Part shown: in pieces, positions 57,002 through 64,000 of the stretch | Layout of the letters: the number at the start of each line of letters is the position of its first letter | Position numbering within the stretch: the first letter of the stretch is position 1 | From: Gammaproteobacteria bacterium | GTDB lineage: Bacteria; Pseudomonadota; Gammaproteobacteria; Pseudomonadales; Halieaceae | DNA: 64,000 nucleotides | Reading direction: 5' to 3' | Assembly: GCA_024686215.1 (NCBI GenBank) | Contig: JAIBDN010000002.1 | Location: forward strand, 1-64,000 | Position numbers and translations under genes: made by a program | The notes under the pieces: model-generated | What the model was told of the DNA's origin: nothing | Databases searched by the model: none | The model's input: the letters and a program-made list of their open reading frames with translations, nothing else

Positions 57002-58561
57002 ATGACCGCAGATATCCAGACCGCACAGGTGTATACAGACCTCGGATCATCACTACTGATCGAGGAATCCCTGAAACGTGGAGAAGGCGTACTGGCCGAC
57101 ACCGGCGCCCTGCTGGTCACTACCGGCAAACGCACCGGCCGCTCTCCGGCAGATCGTTTTACGGTCCGCGAACCGAGCACCGAGGACTCCATCGACTGGG
57201 GCAGCGTCAACCGTCCCTTCGACTCAGACAAATTCGATGCCCTTTGGGATCGCGTAGAAACCTACCTGGTTGAACGTGACAGCTTTGTGTCGCACCTGCA
57301 CGTGGGGGAGCACAGCGACCACTACCTGCCGGTAAAAGTGACCACGGAAACTGCCTGGCAGGCGCTATTTGGACGCAATATGTTTATCCGCCCGGACAGC
57401 TACAACGGCGGACGCAAACCCGAATGGAAGATACTCAATGTGGCCAGCTTTGTCTGCGACCCGGAACGTGACGGCACCAACTCAGAAGGCGTGGTCATCG
57501 TAGATTTCGCCCGACGCAAAGTGCTGTTGGCTGGTATGCGTTACGCCGGAGAAATGAAGAAATCCATGTTTGCGGTGCAGAACTTCCTGCTGCCGGAAAA
57601 AGATGTCATGCCTATGCATTGCAGCGCCAACGTGGGAGAAGAGGGCGACACCACCCTATTCTTCGGGCTGTCCGGTACCGGCAAGACCACCCTGTCGGCA
57701 GATCCCGATCGCTACCTGATTGGCGATGACGAGCACGGCTGGGCCAAAGGTTCGGTGTTCAATCTCGAGGGCGGCTGCTACGCCAAAACTATAGATCTGA
57801 GCCAGAAAAACGAGCCGGTGATATGGGACGCTATTCGTTTCGGCGCCATCATCGAAAACGTGGTGGTGGATAAAACTCGCCACGCTGACTATTGCGACAC
57901 CAGCCTCACAGAGAACGGCCGCTGCTGCTACCCGCTGGAACACGTGGAAAAACGCACCGCGACCAACAACGGCGGCGAGCCCAAGTGTGTGATCTTCCTG
58001 ACCTGCGATGTCTCCGGGGTTCTGCCACCGGTGTCCATCCTGTCCAAGGAGGCCGCGGCTTTTCACTTCCTGAGTGGCTATACCGCCCGGGTGGGCTCCA
58101 CTGAGCTGGGCGCTGAAGCGGGTATACATCCCACTTTCTCTACCTGTTTCGGCGCGCCTTTCATGCCGCGACCAGCGGGAGACTACGCTGAACTCCTGAT
58201 GAAGCGCATAGAGGACTTCGACAGCCAGGTTTATCTGGTTAACACCGGCTGGGCCGGTGGCTCGGGAGCCCCCGGAGGCTCCGGTGCACGCTTCCCCATA
58301 CCGGTCACCAGGGCAGTGGTTAACGCCTGCCAAAGTGGTGCATTACTGGACGCCCCCAGCGGGCACCTGGACATCCTCAATCTGGACTTCCCCACTACGA
58401 TCCCCGGGGTTGACGACAAGTTCGTTAACCCGCGTACCGGCTGGGGAGATGAGGCAGCCTACGATGAGCAGGCTGCGAAGCTGGCTGGCCTGTTCGCCGA
58501 GAACATTAAGAATTTCGATGTCTCAAACGCGATTGTAGCGGCTGGGCCCAAAGCCGACTGA
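57002..58561 (+). CDS. pckA: Phosphoenolpyruvate carboxykinase (ATP)
   Basis: PckA is 519 residues. It has the kinase-1a P-loop [14 protein letters not shown], the metal site around [25 protein letters not shown]-like and RFPIPVTR segments, and ends in the ATP-type PCK pattern (no GTP-type features). It decarboxylates and phosphorylates oxaloacetate to PEP in gluconeogenesis, needed when growing on fatty acids, PHA or organic acids. It has its own terminator downstream (58579-58606). Confidence 0.96.
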   Translation: MTADIQTAQVYTDLGSSLLIEESLKRGEGVLADTGALLVTTGKRTGRSPADRFTVREPSTEDSIDWGSVNRPFDSDKFDALWDRVETYLVERDSFVSHLHVGEHSDHYLPVKVTTETAWQALFGRNMFIRPDSYNGGRKPEWKILNVASFVCDPERDGTNSEGVVIVDFARRKVLLAGMRYAGEMKKSMFAVQNFLLPEKDVMPMHCSANVGEEGDTTLFFGLSGTGKTTLSADPDRYLIGDDEHGWAKGSVFNLEGGCYAKTIDLSQKNEPVIWDAIRFGAIIENVVVDKTRHADYCDTSLTENGRCCYPLEHVEKRTATNNGGEPKCVIFLTCDVSGVLPPVSILSKEAAAFHFLSGYTARVGSTELGAEAGIHPTFSTCFGAPFMPRPAGDYAELLMKRIEDFDSQVYLVNTGWAGGSGAPGGSGARFPIPVTRAVVNACQSGALLDAPSGHLDILNLDFPTTIPGVDDKFVNPRTGWGDEAAYDEQAAKLAGLFAENIKNFDVSNAIVAAGPKAD

Positions 58562-58578
58562 ACCCTGGTAGGTAAAGC

Positions 58579-58606
58579 AAAAAACCCGCTGCAAAGCGGG
58601 TTTTTT
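58579..58606 (+). terminator. Rho-independent terminator of pckA
   Basis: AAAAAACCCGCT, a GCAA tetraloop and AGCGGGTTTTTT form a 12-bp stem with a T-run at 58601-58606, 18 nt after the pckA stop. Confidence 0.92.
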
Positions 58607-58685
58607 GTTACAGCCCCTGCACCGTCCAGGGCCTTCCAGCACCGCGAGCGGTCCGCAGCGCACAAGCGGTTAAAATACACTTTAT

Positions 58686-58705
58686 ATTAGTATGTTTATT
58701 CTAAT
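58686..58705. promoter_or_regulatory. Candidate operator upstream of the first phasin gene
   Basis: ATTAG (58686-58690) and CTAAT (58701-58705) are separated by 10 nt within an AT-rich patch, 72 nt upstream of the phasin start. This is a plausible site for the PhaD-like TetR protein encoded two genes downstream. The call rests on symmetry and position only. Confidence 0.35.
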
Positions 58706-58776
58706 TTTTTCTCGTAACCTATGTCCGAGCTGGTGGCACAACCACCAAATAATTGGATCAACCAGGAGTCGAGATC

Positions 58777-59253
58777 ATGGCCGAAGAAACAAAGACCGCA
58801 ACTGCTACTAAAGCTGCCCCCAAGCGCAAGCCTGCTGCCAAGCGCAAGCCTGCTGCCAAGCGTAAGCCCGCTGCACGCAAACCTGCTGCCAAGCGCGCTT
58901 CCAAGAAAGCCGCTAACGACTTTACAGCTCGCGCCCAGGAAGCTGGCCGCAACGCATTCCTGGCCAGCCTCGGTTTCTACGGCAAGGCTTATGACCAGGC
59001 ACAGGAGCAGTTCAACAGCATGCAGGACCAGCTGGAAGCGCGTCGCAAGAAAGCTGAAAAAGCGTACAAAGAACTGGTTAAGCGCGGTAAGAAAGTCGAG
59101 AAAACTGCCAAGGGCGCCATCGACGACATCGAACTGCCCAAGTTTGAGCTGGAAAGCCTGACTGACCGCAAGAAGCTGGACAAGCAGCTGAACAAAGCCA
59201 AAGCCCGCTTTGATGAGCTGAAGGAAACTGTCGGCTTCAAGAACGCTGCATAA
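58777..59253 (+). CDS. Phasin family protein with Lys/Ala/Pro-rich N-terminal tail
   Basis: The protein is 158 residues from the ATG at 58777 (AGGAG upstream). Residues about 12-42 are KRKPAA-type repeats; the rest is a helical phasin-like domain (RNAFLASLGFYGKAYDQAQE, EKAYKELVKRGKKVEKTAKG), with an amphipathic character suited to coating PHA granules. Four near-identical 18-bp DNA repeats encode the tail (58822-58890). The basic tail may bind DNA, as proposed for the C-terminal tail of Pseudomonas PhaF. It is followed by tandem terminators, then a second phasin and a PhaD-like regulator. Confidence 0.8.
   Translation: MAEETKTATATKAAPKRKPAAKRKPAAKRKPAARKPAAKRASKKAANDFTARAQEAGRNAFLASLGFYGKAYDQAQEQFNSMQDQLEARRKKAEKAYKELVKRGKKVEKTAKGAIDDIELPKFELESLTDRKKLDKQLNKAKARFDELKETVGFKNAA
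58822..58890 (+). repeat. In-frame 18-bp tandem repeat in the first phasin gene
   Basis: The unit AAGCGCAAGCCTGCTGCC occurs exactly twice (58822-58839 and 58840-58857), then as a diverged copy (58858-58875) and a shortened one (58876-58890). It encodes KRKPAA repeats, and copy number could vary by slippage without shifting frame. Confidence 0.75.
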
Positions 59254-59275
59254 GCGATCCCATCCAGAACCACTT

Positions 59276-59327
59276 ATCCCTGCATGTCGGGGATTTTTTA
59301 GGGGCCACATTGTGGCCCCTTTTTTTT
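59276..59327 (+). terminator. Tandem rho-independent terminators after the first phasin gene
   Basis: First, ATCCC/GGGGAT with an eight-base loop is followed by TTTTT (to about 59299). Second, AGGGGCCACA / TGTGGCCCCT (59300-59320) is followed by a run of seven more T (to 59327). They lie 23-74 nt after the stop. Confidence 0.85.
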
Positions 59328-59400
59328 GTCTGGTAATCTGGTTTAATGGTTGACCCCTGGCAGCACTCCCAGCAACCATAACAGGTGGAGGGTAAACCGC

Positions 59401-59889
59401 ATGAGCGACGAGAAAAGTAAAGTAACCGACAAGGCCAGCGAGATCGCAAAGAACATTTGGCTGGCAGGTGTAGGCGCCTACGGCAAAGCCGTGGAAGATG
59501 CCCAGGGCCGCATGGAAAAGGCTGGAATGGAGCCCCCAAAACTATTCAAGGAGCTGGTCAAGGCCGGTTCCGCACTGGAAGACGAGGCCAGAGAGGCCCT
59601 GGAAACCACTACGGCTGCGCGCAACTCGGTCGAAGAGCGCATCAACCGTGTGCGGGAGAACTTCCACAACCAGCGCCCTGCCCGTATCGAAGATCTCACC
59701 AATCTGCACAAAAAAGTGGACCAGCTCAGCCGCAAAGTCGACCGCCTGACCAAGGCCCTGGCAGAGCAGGGTGTGACCTCCAAGTCCGCGGGCACCCGCA
59801 AACCGGCAGCCAAGGCTGCGGCGAAGAAAAAAGCCACGCCGCGCAAGAAAGCTGCCGCCAGCGCCAAAACGACTACCCGCAAGCGCTAG
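59401..59889 (+). CDS. Phasin / PHA granule-associated protein with histone-like C-terminal tail (PhaF-like)
   Basis: The protein is 162 residues from the ATG at 59401 (MSDEKSKVTDKASEIAKNIW), with GGAGGG 7-12 nt upstream. An N-terminal phasin domain (IWLAGVGAYGKAVEDAQGRM, FKELVKAGSALEDEAREAL) and a coiled-coil segment with heptads (LTNLHKKVDQLSRKVDRLTK) lead to a Lys/Ala-rich tail from about residue 124 (KPAAKAAAKKKATPRKKAAA). This is the PhaF architecture: granule binding at one end and DNA or nucleoid binding at the other, which helps granules segregate. It is 21 nt upstream of the TetR gene. Confidence 0.85.
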   Translation: MSDEKSKVTDKASEIAKNIWLAGVGAYGKAVEDAQGRMEKAGMEPPKLFKELVKAGSALEDEAREALETTTAARNSVEERINRVRENFHNQRPARIEDLTNLHKKVDQLSRKVDRLTKALAEQGVTSKSAGTRKPAAKAAAKKKATPRKKAAASAKTTTRKR

Positions 59890-59910
59890 GCCGGGCTGGC
59901 GCCACGCCTG

Positions 59911-60567
59911 ATGAAGACCCGGGATCGCATACTGCATACCAGCCTGGCCCTGTTTAATGATGAGGGTGAAGCGCAGACCACCACTATCGATATCGCCAAT
60001 GAGCTGGATATTAGCCCTGGTAATCTCTATTACCACTTCAAGGGCAAGGACGAGATCATTGCTGAATTATTCCAGCAATATGAACAAGCCCTTAGCCATA
60101 CGCTGACTGCCCCTATAGAACGCCCGCTGAGCGCAGACCGCAGCAATGTCGAGGACAACTGGTACTACCTGTATGTGGTAATGGAGGAAATGTACCAATA
60201 CCGCTTCCTCTACCACAATCTGGATGACATTTTGCAACGCTACGCCGCTATGCGCCGTGGTTTCAAACGCCTGATTCAGCTCAAACGTGCCGCACTGTTT
60301 GCCATCTGCCAGACCCTGCTACAGCAATCGGTCATTGATGCCAGGGATCAGCAGCTGTTGGGCCTGGTCGATAACATGACGCTTAACCTGACCTTCTGGT
60401 TCAATTACGACCAACTACTGCACGATGCACGCCCCCCACAGGTCACTATCCACCAGGGCGTACTGCAGCTACTGACTATGGTAGCTCCCTATCTGGGAGA
60501 TGATCAGCTGGAATTTTACCGCGACTGCGAGAGTATCTACGCCAATATGCTGGAACAGGACGACTGA
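59911..60567 (+). CDS. TetR-family regulator, PhaD-like
   Basis: The protein is 218 residues. Its N-terminal TetR HTH, TSLALFNDEGEAQTTTIDIA then LDISPGNLYYHFKGKDEII, and a helical C-terminal domain with an aromatic-rich stretch (YYLYVVMEEMYQYRFLYHN) match PhaD, a TetR-fold activator of phasin and PHA-synthase genes in pseudomonads. It is 21 nt downstream of the PhaF-like gene, so it is cotranscribed. PHA synthases themselves are not in this window. The regulator presumably controls the two phasin genes. Confidence 0.78.
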   Translation: MKTRDRILHTSLALFNDEGEAQTTTIDIANELDISPGNLYYHFKGKDEIIAELFQQYEQALSHTLTAPIERPLSADRSNVEDNWYYLYVVMEEMYQYRFLYHNLDDILQRYAAMRRGFKRLIQLKRAALFAICQTLLQQSVIDARDQQLLGLVDNMTLNLTFWFNYDQLLHDARPPQVTIHQGVLQLLTMVAPYLGDDQLEFYRDCESIYANMLEQDD

Positions 60568-60571
60568 AAGC

Positions 60572-61219
60572 TCATCCGGGTTTTTGTAGCAGGATCACAT
60601 CGGCACCCAGTATTTCAATGCTTGCGTCCTGGCGCTGCGCCCACCAATACCAGGTCGTTTCACTGAAAAAACTCACGTGCGTGGGATCATTCTTATAGTG
60701 CCAGCTGGCAAAGGCCTGCGCGTCACGCACCAGCTTGGTCATCACGCCCAACCAGCCACCGGCATGCAATTGCTGCCACAGCTGCTGCAGCTGCACACCC
60801 GGGCGGTGCAGGTGCTCAACCACCTCGGTAGCACTGATAAAATCAAAGTATTGCCCCAGCACAGACTGATCCGGGTAGTAGAAACTGTCATACAAGGCCA
60901 CCTGGCATCCGCCATCGCGCAGCATCTGCGCTAATGCTGGACCCGGGCCACAGCCAAAATCCAGTCCACTGGCACCCGGTGGCAGTCGCTCGAGCAATGG
61001 CTGTGCCAGGCGCGCAAGAAACTGACGATAACCTGGATCATCTATTTCATTCTCATGCAGATCGTACTCGGCGCGCTCCGCATCCCGGTCCAGGAAATAC
61101 ACCGGCGGCACAAAGACCAGCGCACAGTTGTCACAGCGCACATACTCGCGTCGTTTATCGGTAAAAAACGGTGTATTTTGCTCCGTCGCACACAAGGGGC
61201 AGTGTAGTTTTCCGGTCAT
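60572..61219 (-). CDS. Class I SAM-dependent methyltransferase with zinc-ribbon N-terminus
   Basis: The protein is 215 residues. An N-terminal Cys4 zinc ribbon (CPLC near residue 7 and CDNC near 29) precedes the methyltransferase domain, with SAM-binding SGLDFGCGPGPALAQML near residue 85, acidic ALYDS, and the motif TEVVEHLHRPGV. Proteins with this ribbon plus Methyltransf_23 layout modify small molecules or sugars; the substrate here is unknown. It is convergent with the PhaD-like gene (4 nt) and divergent from the peroxiredoxin gene, 49 nt apart. Confidence 0.82.
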   Translation of the reverse strand: MTGKLHCPLCATEQNTPFFTDKRREYVRCDNCALVFVPPVYFLDRDAERAEYDLHENEIDDPGYRQFLARLAQPLLERLPPGASGLDFGCGPGPALAQMLRDGGCQVALYDSFYYPDQSVLGQYFDFISATEVVEHLHRPGVQLQQLWQQLHAGGWLGVMTKLVRDAQAFASWHYKNDPTHVSFFSETTWYWWAQRQDASIEILGADVILLQKPG

Positions 61220-61268
61220 CTGCTATTATTCTGTCTCACTCAAAGCAACAGTCAGGAAGGAGCGTAAC

Positions 61269-61748
61269 ATGTCTATTCAGGTCGGAGACAAAGTCCCAGC
61301 GTGCAGCATGAAAACCATGGGCGAACAAGGCCCCACCGATATCACCACCGGGGACATTTTTAGCGGTAAGAAGGTATTACTGTTCGCCGTACCCGGCGCA
61401 TTCACCCCTGGCTGCAGCATGACCCATTTACCGGGTTACGTGGTCAATGCAGACAAAATTAAGGCCGCAGGTGTGGATACCATCGTATGCATGGCTGTAA
61501 ATGACGCTTTTGTAATGGATGCCTGGGGTAAGACCCAGAACGCTGAAGAACTGCTGATGCTGGCCGACGGCAACGGCGAATTCACCACAGCACTCGGCCT
61601 GGGACTGGACGGCAGCGGCTTTGGCCTGGGCCAGCGCAGCCAGCGCTTTGCCATGCTCGTCGAAGACGGCAGCGTCACCCACCTCAACGTAGAAGCCGGC
61701 CCCGGCGTGGATGTGAGCTCCGCAGAAACCATGATGGCACTGCTATAA
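61269..61748 (+). CDS. Peroxiredoxin, Prx5/hybrid type
   Basis: The protein is 159 residues from the ATG at 61269 (MSIQVGDKVPACSMKTMGEQ), preceded by AGGAAGGAG. The peroxidatic Cys is in PGAFTPGCSMTHLPGY near residue 49, and VCMAVNDAFVMDAWG and RFAMLVEDGSVTHLNVE are typical of the Prx5 (AhpC/TSA redoxin) group. There is no fused glutaredoxin domain, so reduction probably needs a separate glutaredoxin or thioredoxin. It reduces alkyl hydroperoxides. The frame extends 47 codons upstream over the divergent promoter, which I reject. Confidence 0.93.
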   Translation: MSIQVGDKVPACSMKTMGEQGPTDITTGDIFSGKKVLLFAVPGAFTPGCSMTHLPGYVVNADKIKAAGVDTIVCMAVNDAFVMDAWGKTQNAEELLMLADGNGEFTTALGLGLDGSGFGLGQRSQRFAMLVEDGSVTHLNVEAGPGVDVSSAETMMALL

Positions 61749-61756
61749 AGCAGCCA

Positions 61757-61784
61757 ACAGGGCGCCGCTATAGCAGCGCCCTGT
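61757..61784. terminator. Hairpin between convergent peroxiredoxin and PqiA-like genes
   Basis: ACAGGGCGC and GCGCCCTGT form a 9-bp stem around a 10-nt loop that contains the palindrome GCTATAGC. It is centred between the two stop codons, with no U-run, so it is a candidate bidirectional 3' hairpin. Confidence 0.5.
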
Positions 61785-61785
61785 A

Positions 61786-62418
61786 CTAACCTTGAGGCCC
61801 AGCTTCGTTTTGCGCTTCGCGCAACACTGCTCCCGCAGCAATCGCGAACAGACAGTAGGCAAGAAAGTAATAAAAGCCCGGCTCCAGTGAAGCATACATG
61901 GTCAGCATATCCCCCATCTGACCCGATGCACTGCCCGCCATATAAGCCACCAGAATCCCCATCACAAAGACATCAGACATGGACCATTTGCTGAGTGAGC
62001 CATTCAGCCACAGCAGCGGCGCGCGCAACTCGTCACGTGAAATAAACAGGCTAGCCAGCTGTAACGCCAACTTAAACAGCGGAATGACCAGACTGAAAAA
62101 GACAATGAGCAAGGCCACGGGCAAATTACCGCTGCGCGCCAACTCTTCCACCGTGCCCCAGATAGAGCGGGTATTGCGGTAGGCCTCCAACTGGCCCTCT
62201 ATCTGATCAAAACCCAGGAAACTGGAAATGGCGCCCAACATTTGTCGAGTCTGCGCATCGGCACCCTCCCCCGCGATCATCTCTATACCCAATTCGGCAA
62301 TTTTGGCTTTTTCCACAGTGCCGGTAAGCGTCATTACCGGCTGGGTGACCCCCGGATACAGCAGGCCCACAGCCACCACCAGCAGCAGCACGGCAAGCAG
62401 TTTGCGCTTCAGGGACAT
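61786..62418 (-). CDS. Paraquat-inducible protein A-like membrane protein
   Basis: The protein is 210 residues with about four membrane helices (residues 7-24, 100-122, 140-160 and 172-195). The PqiA-family signature is KWSMSDVFVMGILVAYMAGS. It is half the size of two-domain PqiA, lacks the Cys4 zinc ribbon, and has no PqiB/MCE partner nearby. It could be a single-domain intermembrane lipid transport component, but the role is unproved. It lies 63 nt downstream of the DASS transporter on the same strand. Confidence 0.78.
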   Translation of the reverse strand: MSLKRKLLAVLLLVVAVGLLYPGVTQPVMTLTGTVEKAKIAELGIEMIAGEGADAQTRQMLGAISSFLGFDQIEGQLEAYRNTRSIWGTVEELARSGNLPVALLIVFFSLVIPLFKLALQLASLFISRDELRAPLLWLNGSLSKWSMSDVFVMGILVAYMAGSASGQMGDMLTMYASLEPGFYYFLAYCLFAIAAGAVLREAQNEAGPQG

Positions 62419-62481
62419 GACAACTCCTTAAACAAAAAAGGGGGCATGATACCCAAAAACACGCCGCTACTCACTCGACAT

Positions 62482-63864
62482 TCAGGTCAGCAGCAAGTAG
62501 CACATTACGCTGATGACCGCGGCACCCAGCAGATTCAGAATAAAGCCCTCGCGCGCCATACGTGCGGTACTCACCAGGCCACTGCCGTACACCACCGAAT
62601 TGGGAGCCGTGGCCACCGGCAGCATAAAGGCACAACTGGCGCTCATTGCCGCCGGCACCATTAGCAGTTCCGGGGGCATTCCCGCCACCAGCGCAGCCGC
62701 CGCAAGCACCGGCATCAACAGGGTGGTACTGGCGGTATTGGATGTGGTCTCCGTCATAAAGGTCACCACCAGGCAGATCAGCAAGATCAGGGCATACAGC
62801 GGCATGCGCGTCATATCCGCCAGCCAGTGGCCCATCATGTCGCTCATCCCAGAGCTGACGAAGCCCTTGGCCAGGCAGATGCCACCCGAAAACAGCAGCA
62901 ACACCCCCCAGGGAATGGTCACAGCGCGCTCCCAGGTCAACAGGGCCTCCCCCTTGCCGCTTCCGTTAGGTATAACAAACATCGCCACCACTGCCAGCAG
63001 GGCCACCGAGGCGTCATTTGCATAGGGCAGGCCCAACCAACCCTGCCAGCCACCAAAAGGCTCACCACGGGTTATCCAGGCCAGGGCGGTCAGGGCAAAC
63101 ACAGTCATCACCCGCCGCTCCCGAGTGCTCCAGGCACCTACCTCGGGAAGACTCACAGACAAAGAACCCGCTAGCTTACGGGTAAGAATCCACGCCATAG
63201 CAGGTACCATCAGCACCACTACCGGCACCGCCCAGCTCATCCAGCGGGTAAAGCTGATGGCCTCCCCCGTGGTTTCCTCATAGATCTGCATAAAAATCAG
63301 GTTCGGCGGGGTACCTATAGGCGTACCCATCCCCCCGACACTGGCAGCGTAAGCAATTCCCAGCATCAGGGGCACCGCCAGACCGTCCTTGTCATCCGTG
63401 GCATCCAGCACTGCCAGGGCCACTGGCAACAGCATCAAAGTGGTGGCGGTATTTGAAATCCACATACTCAGGGTGGCCGCAGCAACCATAAAACCCATTA
63501 CCAGGCGTCTGCCGCTGCTGGCCCCGAACAACTTCACCATGCCCAGGGCAATGCGTCGGTGGGCACCGGAGTGCTCCATCGCCTTGGATAGCAGGAAACC
63601 ACCCAGCAACAGTAATATAAGTGGCGAGCCGTAGGCTTGTGCCACCTGCACCGGGCTCAGTACGCCGAATAAGGGCAGCAAGGCCAAAGGCAACAGGGAG
63701 GTAACCGGGATAGGCACCGGCTCAAACACCCACCATACTATGCACAGCATGCCGACAAAGCCCACCGTGGCTATATCGGTGGCCAAGCCCGCCGCCATAC
63801 ACCCAATCGCTGCCAGCGCTGCCAACAACGGACCCAGCCACAGAGCCCAATTTCGCATTCTCAC
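62482..63864 (-). CDS. DASS-family (SLC13) sodium:anion/dicarboxylate symporter
   Basis: The protein is 460 residues with about 11-12 membrane helices and two-fold repeat architecture. The two SNT signatures that bind substrate carboxylate and Na+ are present, MWISNTATTLML (about residue 134) and ETTSNTASTTLLMP (about 370), with GMGTPIGTPPNLIF between them. It should import dicarboxylates such as succinate or malate, or sulfate-like anions, with Na+. It sits 63 nt upstream of the PqiA-like gene. The stretch 63865-64000 beyond its start shows no gene that I can support. Confidence 0.9.
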   Translation of the reverse strand: MRMRNWALWLGPLLAALAAIGCMAAGLATDIATVGFVGMLCIVWWVFEPVPIPVTSLLPLALLPLFGVLSPVQVAQAYGSPLILLLLGGFLLSKAMEHSGAHRRIALGMVKLFGASSGRRLVMGFMVAAATLSMWISNTATTLMLLPVALAVLDATDDKDGLAVPLMLGIAYAASVGGMGTPIGTPPNLIFMQIYEETTGEAISFTRWMSWAVPVVVLMVPAMAWILTRKLAGSLSVSLPEVGAWSTRERRVMTVFALTALAWITRGEPFGGWQGWLGLPYANDASVALLAVVAMFVIPNGSGKGEALLTWERAVTIPWGVLLLFSGGICLAKGFVSSGMSDMMGHWLADMTRMPLYALILLICLVVTFMTETTSNTASTTLLMPVLAAAALVAGMPPELLMVPAAMSASCAFMLPVATAPNSVVYGSGLVSTARMAREGFILNLLGAAVISVMCYLLLT

Positions 63865-64000
63865 ATTCCCCCTTATACCCTGCCCACCGGGTCCAGAGCC
63901 GTTTCTGAAGCCGGTCTATTGCCGAGCGTTGCAGCGAACATCCTGTCGCACCAAAAGAGCGGTGTAAAGTGTTAGCTGGCCACCCGAAGGGCAACGGTCT

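Noticed and set aside
58822-58890. KRKPAA repeats as a CRISPR-like array
   Set aside because: The units are contiguous, in frame and coding, with no spacers.
63722-64000. Open frames on both strands at the right edge
   Set aside because: They overlap the DASS transporter start or its promoter region, and none shows a ribosome site or domain.

Overview
The window reads as a chromosomal stretch of a marine-type gammaproteobacterium. Gene content and protein character point to the Halieaceae/Cellvibrionales or a near relative (inference from family content, not from a database match). It is GC-rich and densely coded, with tight operons, 4-nt ATGA start/stop overlaps and several non-ATG starts. 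I see no phage, insertion sequence, CRISPR array or toxin-antitoxin pair. Most of it is core genome.

Layout. 1-6.6 kb, minus strand: a zinc-ribbon protein, aspS, yebC, ruvC-ruvA-ruvB, ybgC, tolQ and the start of tolR, probably one long transcription direction. 6.8-9.3 kb: an HU-type nucleoid protein with a lysine/alanine tail, divergent from proS. 9.3-17.6 kb: an accessory-flavoured stretch with AraC and LuxR regulators, a PuuA-like glutamine synthetase homologue, a secreted EEP-fold hydrolase plus DUF5329 protein, a MATE exporter, an acyl desaturase and a glutathione peroxidase. 17.6-21.2 kb: prfC divergent from a RegB/RegA (PrrBA/RoxSR) redox two-component pair. 21.2-31.1 kb, minus strand: the classic proA-nadD-rsfS-rlmH-mrdA-rodA-mltB-rlpA-dacA-ybeD-lipB cluster, which builds the lateral wall and supplies NAD and lipoate. 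31.3-34 kb: grxD, then argD-argF behind a leader with an intrinsic-terminator hairpin. 34-39 kb: nrdA-nrdB behind tandem DnaA boxes and a pair of NrdR-like boxes. 39-43 kb: fadBA, yqcC and tRNA-Gly(CCC). 43-49.7 kb: a DinG-type helicase, a glycerol acyltransferase, two small orphan proteins, a TetR-phosphatase pair and rpsT. 49.7-55.8 kb: a lipid/PHA-flavoured accessory block (ferritin-like diiron protein, AraC regulator, patatin-like hydrolase, PHA-system protein, SCP-x-like thiolase, LLM oxidoreductase). 55.9-64 kb: hslO, pckA, two phasins with a PhaD-like TetR regulator, a methyltransferase, a peroxiredoxin, a PqiA-like membrane protein and a DASS-family transporter.

Themes. Carbon and energy storage recurs (two phasins, PhaD-like regulator, PHA-system protein, fadBA, thiolase, patatin, desaturase, PckA). 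Redox control recurs as well (RegBA, Gpx, Prx, GrxD, Hsp33). The most unusual signals are regulatory: a G8 tract filling the spacer of a near-consensus rpsT promoter; a promoter-proximal terminator hairpin before argD whose loop can pair with the argD Shine-Dalgarno; tandem DnaA boxes plus NrdR boxes before nrdAB; and an AraC-type repeat between the diiron gene and its divergent regulator. I did not find a clear-cut new multi-gene defence or biosynthetic system. The best candidates for undescribed biology are the diiron/AraC/patatin block and the small secreted cysteine-rich protein with a structured leader at 47.2 kb.
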